From NCBI GenBank assembly GCA_002328585.1, contig DCUV01000042.1:8700-72699 (forward strand): a stretch of 64,000 nucleotides of DNA. The letters are read 5' to 3'. Source of the DNA: Spirochaetia bacterium UBA2205. GTDB taxonomy: Bacteria > Spirochaetota > UBA4802 > UB4802. A program made the position numbers and the translations under genes. This document shows, piece by piece, positions 46,050-56,039 of this stretch (positions are counted from its first letter, which is position 1; each line of letters begins with the position of its first letter). Below the pieces are notes generated by a model, which was not told where the DNA came from, did no database searches, and was given only the letters and a program-made list of their open reading frames with translations.

Positions 46050-46118
46050 CAGTAGGGTTGTTGCTTGTTGCTGTTTTAAATAATTCCCCGGCACAGGATG
46101 CATTATCAGTAACTATCG
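45998..46118. repeat. inverted pair of the iterated motif inside coding sequence
   Basis: GGCGATAGTTACTGT (45998-46012, encoding AIVTV near the end of the ABC gene) faces CAGTAACTATCG (46107-46118, encoding SVTIE of the TPR gene), about 95 bases apart. Confidence 0.55.
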
Positions 46119-46882
46119 AACAAAAGCCGCAACACACCATTTATGAAAAGGAAGGCATTTTATACTGTAGCGGCAACACCGAAGCTGCAGTTTGTAACAA
46201 TAAAGGCGCTGATGAGCTTGCCGCAAATAATATAAACGCTGCAATAGCGATATTTCAGGAAGGATTAACCCATGCTCCTTTGTTTTATCCGTTTCTGTAT
46301 AATATTGGGATTGCCTATATGCGTAACAGGCAGTTTGATGAAGCACGGGTTTATTTAGAAAAAGCAAAACATATTGTTCCGGAAAATCCCAGGATATATA
46401 TTCTAATAGGAGAGCTCTATGCTTTTACCGGCAGAGAGGGGGATGCTCTTGTTTTGTTTAAACAGGCATTACACATTAATAAGAAAGAGCTGGATGCCAT
46501 TATTAAGATTGGTAATATCTATATTGAGCGCAATCAACTGGAGTTAGCATTGCGGTATTTTAACAGCGCGCTGAATATTAATCCAAAATACCCTGATGCT
46601 GGTATTGGTTTTGCAAAAGTTTTTTTTAAAAAAGGGGAATATTATAAGGCGCTGATACGGTTAAAATCTATTGATATCACACAAGGAAACTATGATAAAG
46701 CCTATCACTACTATTATGCTGAAAGCTCATATAAATTAAAAGATTATAAGACAGCATATGAGCAATACAAGCAGCTATTAGTGTATAAAGATGATATATT
46801 TTTTCTTACCCATTCATATGCTTTAATTGAACACAGGATGAATCTTGCCAGACAGTTTGCTGAACTTGAAAATGTACAATAG
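46031..46882 (+). CDS. exported TPR-repeat protein
   Basis: 283 residues. A signal peptide or anchor at residues 3-20, then TPR units: GADELAANNINAAIAIFQEGL, YNIGIAYMRNRQFDEARVYLEKA, IYILIGELYAFTGREGDALVLFKQ, IKIGNIYIERNQLELALRYFNSAL and later ones. It overlaps the ABC ATPase gene by 19 bases, so the two are co-expressed. It may be a periplasmic scaffold. No catalytic motif. Confidence 0.8.
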   Translation: MLSVSLTVGLLLVAVLNNSPAQDALSVTIEQKPQHTIYEKEGILYCSGNTEAAVCNNKGADELAANNINAAIAIFQEGLTHAPLFYPFLYNIGIAYMRNRQFDEARVYLEKAKHIVPENPRIYILIGELYAFTGREGDALVLFKQALHINKKELDAIIKIGNIYIERNQLELALRYFNSALNINPKYPDAGIGFAKVFFKKGEYYKALIRLKSIDITQGNYDKAYHYYYAESSYKLKDYKTAYEQYKQLLVYKDDIFFLTHSYALIEHRMNLARQFAELENVQ

Positions 46883-46918
46883 TATATGCAGGACTATCCC
46901 ACAAAAGTATTCCTATTA

Positions 46919-49900
46919 TTATTTCATCATAAAACTGGAAATCTCTAAAAATATTTTTTTCTGCATATTTTCAAGCATTTTTAACAACTGTGTGTTAAGC
47001 TCTCTGTCGGCGCTTCGTTTTTGCACATATTTGTTAATCTCATTAATTTCACTTCTGAGTATAGCATTAACTTTTTCAAGTGTTTCAATGTACCCGGCAG
47101 TTCCCTGCGATTGTATATGAAGCTTTCGTTTTCGTATCTCTTCGCTTAACTGTTGCTCTTTTTCTTTTTTTGTCTTCTCCATGACAATAATTTCATCAAG
47201 GGCTTTTTGTGCTTCAAATGGTGCATTCTTTTTATTGGCAATATAATAAATTGGTATATACGCTGGAGATGCAAGGATGTAGGGCAAACTATTGCATGAA
47301 TAATCATTTTGAATTGATGTATATAAACCATCATCTATGATACCATAGTTATATAATGTATCATGAAGATACCTATCCATGGTAAGGACTATAAAATCCT
47401 GCCCAAACTCCATAACCACAGCATGGTAACACTGTATAATTGCATTAAATGGATTGAATGCATGCTGATTAAAATGCTTAATATCATATTCTATTGCTAT
47501 ACAGGCATTGGCAATATTCATTGCATTATCTGAATATGCAACAATTGAATGAGGCAGTATATATTTAATATGCACGGCATTGTTTTTGCAATGATTAATA
47601 ATAAGTGAATGCAGGGTGTTACGTTTGCTTACTGTTTCTTCAAGTGTTTCAGGATTAGATTCCTGCGGGATGGTTATTTTCATGATATAATATTTTTTTA
47701 ACCATTCAATTTTACCGTGTTTAATGGTGATAGCTTCAGGAGTTACTGATGATATATCCACGCCGTTTTTTTTGTATAAATTACCAATGAAATTGGCAAT
47801 ATCATCGCTTATTTCTGATGGGATAGTGTGTAAAAAATGTATTGTTTCTGATACTATTGCATATTCCTCTTTTAAAAGAGAAAGCAAAAAAAACGAAAAT
47901 TCAGGAAGTTTACTATTTTGAAAAATAAATAATATTTCTGATTGGATTTCTTTATTTTTAATGATAAGCATCTCTTTGATATGGTTTTCAACGTCTTTAT
48001 TATTAAGCTGAACCAGGACAGCACAGGCATACATCCGCACCCGTATCCCCGATTCTTTTAAGCAATCCAGCAAAAAATGTATTATTGGCCGTTTATTAAA
48101 ATCTCTGAGGCGGGGTATGATACTGCTGATTGCCTGTAGAATTGATTCTTTTATTGCGGTATCATTTGTTTCATTAAATTGTGCAATAAGCCATTCTATA
48201 TCTTTTTCCTCTCCGCAATGCCCAATACAAAGAATCGCTGCTTTTTTTACACTATTGCTTGTATATGTTTGTACTATATTTTTCAGTATTTCTGTGCTGC
48301 CTTTGAATTGTGCTATTTGCATGGTTGTTAACAGATTGAGAACAATCTGTATAACCTCATCGCCATTGGACGTATTTTTTAACAGTTCAAAGAGGATTGC
48401 CGAGGCATGCTCGTCTTTATAGTGGATAAAATAGTTTAGTGCAAATAGCTGTTCTTTTGAATCTCCGGATAAAAGCATAAGCTCCAACTCGCCCAGCATG
48501 TAGGGGTATCGCATCGCTGCCAATGTGTTTATGCAGGCATCAAAGATAACGTCATCCCTGTACTTTTTACAATAATTATAAATTTTCACCAACAAAGGAG
48601 CGGCGGATTGTATATTGAGTTTTGCAATGATAGCACATAGCCTGACTATCCTATCACGCAGAAATCGTTTTTCAAAATCAATCATCTCCAATCGTGATGC
48701 GCTTATCTCTCTGCTTTTTGGATCGCTATCGTAAAGCATTTCAATAAGAAGCAAAAATCCCTCTCTGCTGGAACTATCGATTTGCTGGATGTGATTGGTG
48801 ATGGGAGTAAGTATTGTGGCAATTTCAGTATTTTTATTATATTTCAGATAATGAACAATCATATTCAGTAATTGTGGCGTTAATTCGGATACAATAAAAT
48901 TTCTTATTTTTTGTACATTTTCGGGGAGATTTTTTTCTTCTACTTCTGAAATCATATAATTTTTACGGTATAGCTCAAAAAACGAATCCAGTGAAACAGT
49001 AAAGTAATTGAACATTTTGTCTTTTAAAATGGTACTTGTTCTGTCAGTTTGAAGTGCTGTAAAGAATGTTAAAACATTTTCTATTATAATTTTATTATGG
49101 TGCGGAGTAACAGCCCCCAGTGATATGAGTATCCGTATAAATGGTTCAGGATCCCGTAATTGGGTAATAGTGTGCTGCAGCAGTATCAGGAGATGTTCTT
49201 TTTCACTTTCATTATCTGATGTGAGTATTTTCATGAGGTATTCGTTAGTTTCCCGGTGCTTGCACAAAATAAGTGCATGTATGCATGCTATCTTTGTTTT
49301 CAGAGAATATTCGCCAAATTGTGGTAAAAGCTTTGATAAAAACACTCTGAGTTCGATGACAAGGTTACTATCGTCTGGAGTAGAATCTTTTTCTTTATTG
49401 GTATCTATAATGTCCTCACCTATAAAAGCAATGGCATCCAATATTCCTGTGAGCGTACTTTCATCCTGATTTAAAAAGGGCAGCAATACTTTAATATCAT
49501 GGTAAAGTGCCAGCGCACGTAATGCATAATACCGTATGATAGGATGTGCAGAAGTATCATTAAGAATTGTTTTCAGCGTTGTAAGCAGTGTGATGTCCTG
49601 CTGATGCACTATTCGGATAGTATCCAGACATTCTATCACAGCATTGTGATGAGATTCATCAGCATAATGGTGCATCACATAGTTGTTAAGGACTGCAGTT
49701 GAATCGACGTTACCAAACACTTTCAGATATGAACAAATGGCAATTATCTCTTCATCGGTAATAGATTGTCCTAAAAGAGCATGAAAATGCTGCGTAAAAC
49801 CTTTAATGTTATAATGAACTATAGTATAAATGCAGCTTAACCGTATTGCTGGTTCGGCCTGAAGCTCTGAGCATAGCAGAGCGTATGCTATCTGGCTATG

Positions 49901-50002
49901 CGATGATGCAATAACAGGATGCAGGCATATCCTTAAATAGGGCGAAAATGACAGGCTTTTTGTTAATTCTAATTTAATTGATTGTAAACTATCACGTTCC
50001 AT
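46919..50002 (-). CDS. very large HEAT-repeat-like protein
   Basis: 1027 residues from ATG 50002, chosen because AGGTG lies 5-10 bases upstream; 50041 would add a short leader. Repeated helical units of the HEAT/armadillo kind run to about residue 780: for example IRYYALRALALYHDIKVLLPFL, AAILCIGHCGEEKDIEWL and IRVRMYACAVLVQLNNKDVENHI. Residues 830-960 form a different alpha/beta region, and the last 70 are a charged coiled coil. No signal peptide is visible. It may be a cytoplasmic scaffold or docking platform. Function unknown; the frame is intact. Confidence 0.65.
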   Translation of the reverse strand: MERDSLQSIKLELTKSLSFSPYLRICLHPVIASSHSQIAYALLCSELQAEPAIRLSCIYTIVHYNIKGFTQHFHALLGQSITDEEIIAICSYLKVFGNVDSTAVLNNYVMHHYADESHHNAVIECLDTIRIVHQQDITLLTTLKTILNDTSAHPIIRYYALRALALYHDIKVLLPFLNQDESTLTGILDAIAFIGEDIIDTNKEKDSTPDDSNLVIELRVFLSKLLPQFGEYSLKTKIACIHALILCKHRETNEYLMKILTSDNESEKEHLLILLQHTITQLRDPEPFIRILISLGAVTPHHNKIIIENVLTFFTALQTDRTSTILKDKMFNYFTVSLDSFFELYRKNYMISEVEEKNLPENVQKIRNFIVSELTPQLLNMIVHYLKYNKNTEIATILTPITNHIQQIDSSSREGFLLLIEMLYDSDPKSREISASRLEMIDFEKRFLRDRIVRLCAIIAKLNIQSAAPLLVKIYNYCKKYRDDVIFDACINTLAAMRYPYMLGELELMLLSGDSKEQLFALNYFIHYKDEHASAILFELLKNTSNGDEVIQIVLNLLTTMQIAQFKGSTEILKNIVQTYTSNSVKKAAILCIGHCGEEKDIEWLIAQFNETNDTAIKESILQAISSIIPRLRDFNKRPIIHFLLDCLKESGIRVRMYACAVLVQLNNKDVENHIKEMLIIKNKEIQSEILFIFQNSKLPEFSFFLLSLLKEEYAIVSETIHFLHTIPSEISDDIANFIGNLYKKNGVDISSVTPEAITIKHGKIEWLKKYYIMKITIPQESNPETLEETVSKRNTLHSLIINHCKNNAVHIKYILPHSIVAYSDNAMNIANACIAIEYDIKHFNQHAFNPFNAIIQCYHAVVMEFGQDFIVLTMDRYLHDTLYNYGIIDDGLYTSIQNDYSCNSLPYILASPAYIPIYYIANKKNAPFEAQKALDEIIVMEKTKKEKEQQLSEEIRKRKLHIQSQGTAGYIETLEKVNAILRSEINEINKYVQKRSADRELNTQLLKMLENMQKKIFLEISSFMMK

Positions 50003-50109
50003 ACCACACCTTTTTTTAAAGGGTTTATACAGTTTATACAATAGAAAGTATTGTTTGTAATAATGTAAATTAGAATATTACTTTTGATAAAAGTAAAGAT
50101 AAAAAAAGC

Positions 50110-50138
50110 TTGAAATTGTAAGCATATAGTAATATATT
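50110..50138 (+). promoter_or_regulatory. promoter of the rimP-nusA-infB operon
   Basis: TTGAAA (50110-50115), 17 bases, TATATT (50133-50138). A start near 50145 would give a leader of about 125 bases before rimP. Confidence 0.65.
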
Positions 50139-50176
50139 GATTAATTAAGGTAGTTGGTTTTCTGCTTTTTGATTTT

Positions 50177-50231
50177 CTGCTTTATTGTACAGTGTAATGT
50201 AAAGCGGGTGGCGTATGCCACTCTTTTTTTT
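50177..50231 (+). promoter_or_regulatory. terminator-like attenuator in the rimP leader
   Basis: GGGTGGC (50206-50212) pairs with GCCACTC (50217-50223) around loop GTAT, followed by eight T, an intrinsic terminator about 60 bases after the predicted start. CTGCTTTA (50177-50184) can pair with TAAAGCGG (50200-50207). That shares two bases with the terminator arm, so the two folds compete. Confidence 0.6.
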
Positions 50232-50269
50232 AGGCTTTTTATCCTTACCATTATTGTTGCGAGATAACA

Positions 50270-50710
50270 ATGAAAATCAATGATGATTTGCAGGCAATGA
50301 TACAAAGTGTTGCCGATGATCTGGGATATACGATATATGATGTTGTGCTAATTATACATGGCAGGGCACCGCGTATCACTGTAAAGATTGACCATCCCAA
50401 AGGAATATCTCATTATGACTGTGAAAGGTTTAGCAAGGAACTATCGCACAGAATAGATAGCAGAAAACTTCTGGATGATTATGTTCTGGAAATATCATCG
50501 CCAGGGCTGAAACGGGAGTTGCGAACGATTGATGATTATATCAGATTTATAGGCGCGCCGGTGAAAGGGGTATACCTGGAGGATGATGTAAGGAAGACAT
50601 TCAAAGGGCAGCTTGGCAGGGTTGACAATGCGATAGTTACTATTGATGAAGGACAAAAGATTATTGTTGTTCCCTATATGCAGATTGTTAAAGCAAATTT
50701 AGATTATTAA
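50270..50710 (+). CDS. rimP: ribosome maturation factor RimP
   Basis: 146 residues. It assists 30S subunit assembly. The N-terminal alpha/beta domain has HGRAPRITVKIDHPKGISHYDCERFSKELS, and DYVLEISSPGLKRELRTIDDY is the family's best-known block. An SH3-like C-terminal domain ends VPYMQIVKANLDY. It is first of the conserved rimP-nusA-infB group and overlaps nothing, with a nusA gap of 11 bases. Confidence 0.94.
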   Translation: MKINDDLQAMIQSVADDLGYTIYDVVLIIHGRAPRITVKIDHPKGISHYDCERFSKELSHRIDSRKLLDDYVLEISSPGLKRELRTIDDYIRFIGAPVKGVYLEDDVRKTFKGQLGRVDNAIVTIDEGQKIIVVPYMQIVKANLDY

Positions 50711-50721
50711 AGGTGATTGCT

Positions 50722-52044
50722 ATGAGTGGAAATTTTTTTGAAGCGCTACACCAGATTGCAACTGAAAAAGGTATAACTCGTGAAATGATTGAGGAAATAG
50801 TGCAGTCTGCAATGGTATCGGCTTATAAGAAACAATATGGCATTACTAAGCCAGTTGATATTGCCTTTGATAGAGACAAAAATATCGTGAAGATAATTTC
50901 ACGTAAACTGGTTGTACGACTTCCCAAAAACTATGCTGAAGAAATATCACTGGAGGATGCACAAAAGATTAAGCCAGACGCAAAGTTTGGTGATGAAGTT
51001 GTGGTTGAAGAAAATCCTCTTGAAACGTTTGGACGCATTGCTGCTCAGACTGCCAAGCAGGTGATATTACAAAAGATAAAGGAAGCAGAAAAAAATATTG
51101 TATACGATGAATATAAAGATAAAGTAAACGAGCTTATTAACGGATATGTACAGCGTAAAACCAAAGAAGCGCTTTATATTGATTTAGGTAAAACAGAGGG
51201 CATCATTCCGGGACGCGAGCAATCGCCCCTTGAGCATTATAAGATTGGAGACAGGGTTAAGGCGATAGTCCTTACTGTGCAAAAAAACAGCAAAGGCCCA
51301 AGTGTTGTTTTATCGCGTGCTCACCCAAAATTTGTGGAAAAACTTTTTGAAATGGAGATACCCGAAATTTATGATGACATAGTTAAAATTGTTTCTATTG
51401 TGCGCGAAGCAGGCTTGCGTACCAAGGTTGCAGTTACCAGTGACAGAGATGATATTGACAGCGTTGGTGCATGCGTGGGTATGAAGGGGGTCAGGATTCA
51501 GTCTATTGTGCGCGAACTTGAAGGTGAAAAGGTAGATGTTATAGAATATTCTCCAAATAAAAAAGTTATGGCAACAAATGCGCTGACACCGGCAAAAGCA
51601 AAGGAAATTATAGAAACACGTGATGGTTCTGTTATAGCGGTTGTAGATAATGATCAATACAGGCTGGCAATAGGTAAAAATGGACACAATGCACGATTGG
51701 CAGTAAAATTGTGTGGATTTAATATCGATATCAAGACCGAGGATCAGTACCGTGAATTCTTAAGTTCAAGTGAATCACGGGCATTGGTTGAGCAGCTTTT
51801 TGCCACAACACAGGAGGGCGAAACACCATTAGAGGAATTGCCGGGGCTTGATGCTCGTACTATCACATTGCTTGAAACAGGTGGTATCTTCTCGGTTGAG
51901 GATCTGGTTGAGAAGTCCGTTGAGGACCTTATGAACATTGATGGAATAGGTGAAAAAACAGCTCAGAAGATTATTAATATAATTCAAGAATATGTTGACT
52001 TTGAAGAAGATGATTATGAAGATGAACAGGAAGATAAGGAATAG
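50722..52044 (+). CDS. nusA: transcription termination/antitermination factor NusA
   Basis: 440 residues from ATG 50722 (GTG 50713 would add three residues). The N-terminal RNA-polymerase-binding domain spans about 1-125. An S1 domain follows with KTEGIIPGREQ, then two KH domains (VGACVGMKGVRIQSIV, then AIGKNGHNARLA). The C-terminal part (about 365-440) is a helix-hairpin-helix segment (ELPGLDARTI, NIDGIGEKTAQK), unlike the acidic repeats of E. coli NusA. As NusA affects termination, it may feed back on the leader attenuator. Confidence 0.95.
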   Translation: MSGNFFEALHQIATEKGITREMIEEIVQSAMVSAYKKQYGITKPVDIAFDRDKNIVKIISRKLVVRLPKNYAEEISLEDAQKIKPDAKFGDEVVVEENPLETFGRIAAQTAKQVILQKIKEAEKNIVYDEYKDKVNELINGYVQRKTKEALYIDLGKTEGIIPGREQSPLEHYKIGDRVKAIVLTVQKNSKGPSVVLSRAHPKFVEKLFEMEIPEIYDDIVKIVSIVREAGLRTKVAVTSDRDDIDSVGACVGMKGVRIQSIVRELEGEKVDVIEYSPNKKVMATNALTPAKAKEIIETRDGSVIAVVDNDQYRLAIGKNGHNARLAVKLCGFNIDIKTEDQYREFLSSSESRALVEQLFATTQEGETPLEELPGLDARTITLLETGGIFSVEDLVEKSVEDLMNIDGIGEKTAQKIINIIQEYVDFEEDDYEDEQEDKE

Positions 52045-52067
52045 ATGCTCCTGTCAATAATTTTACT

Positions 52068-54566
52068 ATGAATAGGGATTTGTTAATGAAAGCAATTGAT
52101 GTTGCAACAAAAAATCATGTTTCAACGGATGATGTTATAAAAATCTGTAAGGAATTAGGCATCCCTTGCGACAATGAACAAAGCGATTTGCTCAATGATG
52201 ATGTGTTTCTTATTGAAAAGAAGATTCAGATAATTAAGGAGCATCGGGCTCAGGAAGCCAAAAAGTTAATCCAACAAGCCGAGTTAAAAAAGAAGATTAA
52301 GTTGAAACGGAAGGTACATGTTGCAAAAGAACTAAAGAAAGAAACAGATGATAAACAAGAAATAGTAGCTGAAAAAGGAACTGATACCAGAAAAAAAGCA
52401 GAGGTAAAAACTTCTGAGCCGTCTAAACAAGGAAAGGTTGAACATAAGGATGGGCAAAGAAAAAAAGAACAATATGGAAGAAAAGACAGGCAGGGCAGGC
52501 CTTTCAACAAATTTTATAAAAAAGATGTAAAAAAAGACGATCAAAAACCAAAACATGGCGGACAAGAACAAAAGCCGGAAAAACCATCAGGGCAACCCTT
52601 GCGTGATAAAAAGGATGTTGCTGTTATTGATAAAGAAGTTGTGGATTTGCAGAAGCGGCAAAAAGATAAAGGAAAAGAAAAGGAAAAAGAAAAAGATAAA
52701 GATAAACGCCTGCTAAAAAAGGAGAAAGAAGAGCTTGAACAAAAACTGCTATTATTGAAAAGAAAAAAGGAAGCTTTGCCAAGGGAAGCAGTTGCTCCAA
52801 GAGAGATAGAAATTACAGAAACGATTACCGTGGGTGACCTTGCCAAAAAGATGAATATAAAAGCAAGCGAGGTTATTGCAAAGCTCATGTCGATGGGGGT
52901 CATGGCAACTATCAATCAGGTCATTGATGCCGATACTGCTTCAATTTTAGCTGGTGAATATGGCACAGAGGTTAAGGTTGTTTCGCTGTATGAAGAAACT
53001 GTTATACGAGCAGAGGAGGAAGACAGACCCGAGGATTATGGTTTGCGCCCGCCTATCGTTACCGTTATGGGTCATGTTGACCATGGTAAAACAAAACTTC
53101 TTGATGCAATCAGGACAACCAATGTTGTGGATACCGAACATGGTGGGATTACTCAGCATATTGGTGCTTATCGGGTAAAGGTTGGCGAAAAATATGTTAC
53201 ATTTTTAGATACACCCGGACATGAGGCGTTTACCACAATGCGTGCACGTGGTGCAAGCGTTACCGATATAGTTGTTTTAGTTGTTGCTGCTGATGATGGT
53301 GTTATGCCACAGACAATAGAAGCAATAAATCATGCAAAAGCGGCTAATGTACCAATCATTGTTGCTATAAATAAAATTGATTTACCTGAAGCAAATCCAG
53401 GTCGTGTTAGGCAGGAATTAACCTCCTATGAGCTGATACCTGAGGAGTGGGGCGGTACCACGCTTTTTGCTGAAATTAGCGCAAAGCAAAAAATAAATAT
53501 CAATGAGCTTTTAGATCTCATTCTGATTCAGGCTGAGATGCTGGAATTAAAGGCAAATCCAACATTGAGGGCAAAAGGGGTGGTTATTGAGTCTAAACTT
53601 GATCCAGGCAGAGGACCCATTGCGACGGTGCTGGTTCAAAATGGTATTTTAAGGGTTGGCGATCCGTTTGTGGTTGGGCTTTATTCGGGCAGGGTGCGAG
53701 CCATGTTTGCTGATACTGGCGAACAGGTTCATGAAGCCACTCCGTCCATGCCTGTTGAGGTGCTGGGAATAAGCGGTGTCCCTTCGGCTGGCGACCCATT
53801 CCAGGTAGTAGAATCGGAAAAATATGCCCGACAGATAGCTCAGAAAAGGCAGGAGCTTGTACGTCTGGAAAGTGCTCAGAAGGTCAAGAAGGTTACTCTG
53901 GAAGACCTTAATACAATGATTAAAGAAGGTGAGATTAAGGAACTCAAGATTGTTATTAAGGCTGATGTTGATGGCTCAGTACAGGCGTTGCGCGACTCTT
54001 TACAGAAACTTTCTACCAGCGACATACGGGTAAAGGTTATACATGCGGCAACTGGCGGTATCAATGAATCAGACGTTATGCTGGCATCCGCTTCAAATGC
54101 CCTTATTATTGGCTATCAGGTGCGCCCATCATCAAAAGTATCAGAAATAGCCGAAAAGGAAAATGTCGCGATTCAATATTACAATATCATCTACGATGCC
54201 ATTGCAGATGTGAAGGCTGCTATGGAGGGTATGCTATCTCCTGAGATAAAAGAAGAGATAACATCCACCGGTGAGATTAAACAAACCTTTAAAATCAGCA
54301 AGGTTGGAACTATTGCAGGCGCTGTTGTACTCAGCGGGCGCTTAAAACGAAGCGATAAAATACGGCTGTTACGAGATAGCGTAGTGGTATTTGATGGGAA
54401 GCTCAATTCGCTGAAGCGCTTTAAAAATGATGCAGGTGAGGTTGAAGCAGGGCAGGAATGCGGTTTTACACTGGAAAATTTTAACGATATCAAAGAAGGT
54501 GATACCTTTGAATCATATCAAATAATAGAGATAAAAAAGAAATTGGGAGACAACTCACGAAGATAG
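52068..54566 (+). CDS. infB: translation initiation factor IF-2
   Basis: 832 residues. A charged low-complexity region rich in Lys/Glu/Asp (about 60-230) follows the N-terminal IF2 helix region. The IF2 N-terminal core (VGDLAKKMNIKASEVIAKLMSMG) is near 255-275. The GTPase domain starts with GHVDHGKT at 335-342, followed by DTPGHEAF and NKIDLP. The C-terminal domains end KEGDTFESY. ATG 52086 (seven bases after GGGA) is a good alternative start, because 52068 has no ribosome site. Confidence 0.95.
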   Translation: MNRDLLMKAIDVATKNHVSTDDVIKICKELGIPCDNEQSDLLNDDVFLIEKKIQIIKEHRAQEAKKLIQQAELKKKIKLKRKVHVAKELKKETDDKQEIVAEKGTDTRKKAEVKTSEPSKQGKVEHKDGQRKKEQYGRKDRQGRPFNKFYKKDVKKDDQKPKHGGQEQKPEKPSGQPLRDKKDVAVIDKEVVDLQKRQKDKGKEKEKEKDKDKRLLKKEKEELEQKLLLLKRKKEALPREAVAPREIEITETITVGDLAKKMNIKASEVIAKLMSMGVMATINQVIDADTASILAGEYGTEVKVVSLYEETVIRAEEEDRPEDYGLRPPIVTVMGHVDHGKTKLLDAIRTTNVVDTEHGGITQHIGAYRVKVGEKYVTFLDTPGHEAFTTMRARGASVTDIVVLVVAADDGVMPQTIEAINHAKAANVPIIVAINKIDLPEANPGRVRQELTSYELIPEEWGGTTLFAEISAKQKININELLDLILIQAEMLELKANPTLRAKGVVIESKLDPGRGPIATVLVQNGILRVGDPFVVGLYSGRVRAMFADTGEQVHEATPSMPVEVLGISGVPSAGDPFQVVESEKYARQIAQKRQELVRLESAQKVKKVTLEDLNTMIKEGEIKELKIVIKADVDGSVQALRDSLQKLSTSDIRVKVIHAATGGINESDVMLASASNALIIGYQVRPSSKVSEIAEKENVAIQYYNIIYDAIADVKAAMEGMLSPEIKEEITSTGEIKQTFKISKVGTIAGAVVLSGRLKRSDKIRLLRDSVVVFDGKLNSLKRFKNDAGEVEAGQECGFTLENFNDIKEGDTFESYQIIEIKKKLGDNSRR

Positions 54567-54576
54567 TGACATAGCC

Positions 54577-54957
54577 ATGGGGTACAGAAAACAAAAGTTA
54601 GAAGCACAAATACAGAAATTAATTGGCACTCTTATTGTAACCGAACTCAAAGATCCGAGGATTGGTTTTGTGACGGTAACACGAGTAAAGATGAGCAAAG
54701 ATTATGCATATGCCGATGTATATATTTCAATCCTGGGTGATGAACATGACAGACAAAAGACATTAGAAGGGCTCCAATCAGCACGCGGATTTGTACAGTA
54801 CAGGGTGGGGAAGTCATTACGTATCCATACCATACCGGAAGTGAGGTTTTATGTGGATACATCAATTGAAGAAGGCGTAACTATGGTAAATCTGCTTGAG
54901 AAGCTGCAAAAAGAATCTGTTAAAAATGATAATGGTGATAGTTCTAGTAAATCATGA
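54577..54957 (+). CDS. rbfA: ribosome-binding factor A
   Basis: 126 residues. A KH-type fold that aids 16S rRNA 5' processing and 30S maturation. Characteristic blocks are LIGTLIVTELKDPRIGFVTVTRV, KDYAYADVYISILG and VRFYVDTSIEEGV. It overlaps truB by four bases (ATGA), giving tight coupling. Confidence 0.93.
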   Translation: MGYRKQKLEAQIQKLIGTLIVTELKDPRIGFVTVTRVKMSKDYAYADVYISILGDEHDRQKTLEGLQSARGFVQYRVGKSLRIHTIPEVRFYVDTSIEEGVTMVNLLEKLQKESVKNDNGDSSSKS

Positions 54958-55898
54958 AAGTTTCATATAGTAAGGGTTGTGTGCTGGTTATAGACAAACC
55001 TGCAGGATATACCTCTTTTGATATTATCAGCATAATCAAAAAAAAATTGACATTAAAAAAAGCTGGTCATACAGGAACGCTGGATAAGTTTGCATCGGGT
55101 GTTCTGGTACTGTGTACGGGGTGGACTACTAAACTGGTGCCGTATTTTATGGATATGGATAAGCGGTATATTGCAACCATTCAGTTGGGGATTGCAACTG
55201 ATACCCATGATTGCGAGGGTGCTATCATTGCAACCAGGGAAGTAAACTGTACCTTTGAAGCGATAGATGCATGCCTGCAGGATAAATTTATTGGTACTAT
55301 CAGCCAGACCCCTCCGCTTTACTCAGCAGTAAAAATCGGCGGCAGACGCGCTTCAGATAGAGTACGACGGGGTGAAGAGATTACGATTGCCCCACGAACA
55401 GTCTGTATTCATGCAATCAATGTTCTTAACTTTGATAAGCAGCGTGCACAGATTACACTGGATGTTTTATGCAGCAAGGGAACTTATATCAGAGCACTTG
55501 CTCGGGATTTAGGTAACAGCTTACAGGTGGGCGCTCATGTTGTGCGGCTGCAGCGTATAGAGGTTGGACATTTTAGTGTGGATAACGCTTTGCGGCTGGA
55601 GCAGTGTGATGAACTGTCTGACAGCGAAATGAAAAACTTTGATGGTATATATGCTCCCTATGACGCCTTATATGGATTTGGTGTGCTTGAAGTTAAAGAA
55701 AAAGCGCTTATCAATATTAAGCATGGTAAACACCTTACTGCTGATGATGTTGTTTCTATCACTGAGAAAAATGACCTGTTCAGGGTAATCCCTGAAGGAC
55801 ACAAGGTGCTTGTGGCGATAGCTCATAAAGAAGAGGAAGTGTACCGATGTGAAAGAGTTTTTGTTGAAGAAATTGATATGCTTGATACAATACTATAA
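54954..55898 (+). CDS. truB: tRNA pseudouridine(55) synthase
   Basis: 314 residues. Forms pseudouridine 55 in the T-loop. The catalytic Asp is D44 in GHTGTLDKFASGVL. KPAGYTSFD, DKRYIATIQLGIATDTHD, PPLYSAVKIGGRRA and SKGTYIRALARDLG are TruB family blocks. The C-terminus (about 215-314) is the PUA-like domain. A ribF gene, often present after truB, is not here. Confidence 0.94.
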   Translation: MKVSYSKGCVLVIDKPAGYTSFDIISIIKKKLTLKKAGHTGTLDKFASGVLVLCTGWTTKLVPYFMDMDKRYIATIQLGIATDTHDCEGAIIATREVNCTFEAIDACLQDKFIGTISQTPPLYSAVKIGGRRASDRVRRGEEITIAPRTVCIHAINVLNFDKQRAQITLDVLCSKGTYIRALARDLGNSLQVGAHVVRLQRIEVGHFSVDNALRLEQCDELSDSEMKNFDGIYAPYDALYGFGVLEVKEKALINIKHGKHLTADDVVSITEKNDLFRVIPEGHKVLVAIAHKEEEVYRCERVFVEEIDMLDTIL

Positions 55899-56039
55899 TA
55901 GTATATATAATAGTATATATAAATTTATTTCTTGACTGATTTTAGCTTGCAATAGCAGTGTTAACAGTTACGATTAGACTAATTATGAATACAAAGTATT
56001 TTAAGTACAGTGATAGGTAAGGAGGACAAGAAGCATCGT

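Noticed and set aside
55890..55925. Terminator at the end of truB
   Set aside because: The ATACTAT/ATAGTAT palindromes are AT-only and overlap a direct repeat (AATAGTATATAT), so they are not convincing as a terminator.
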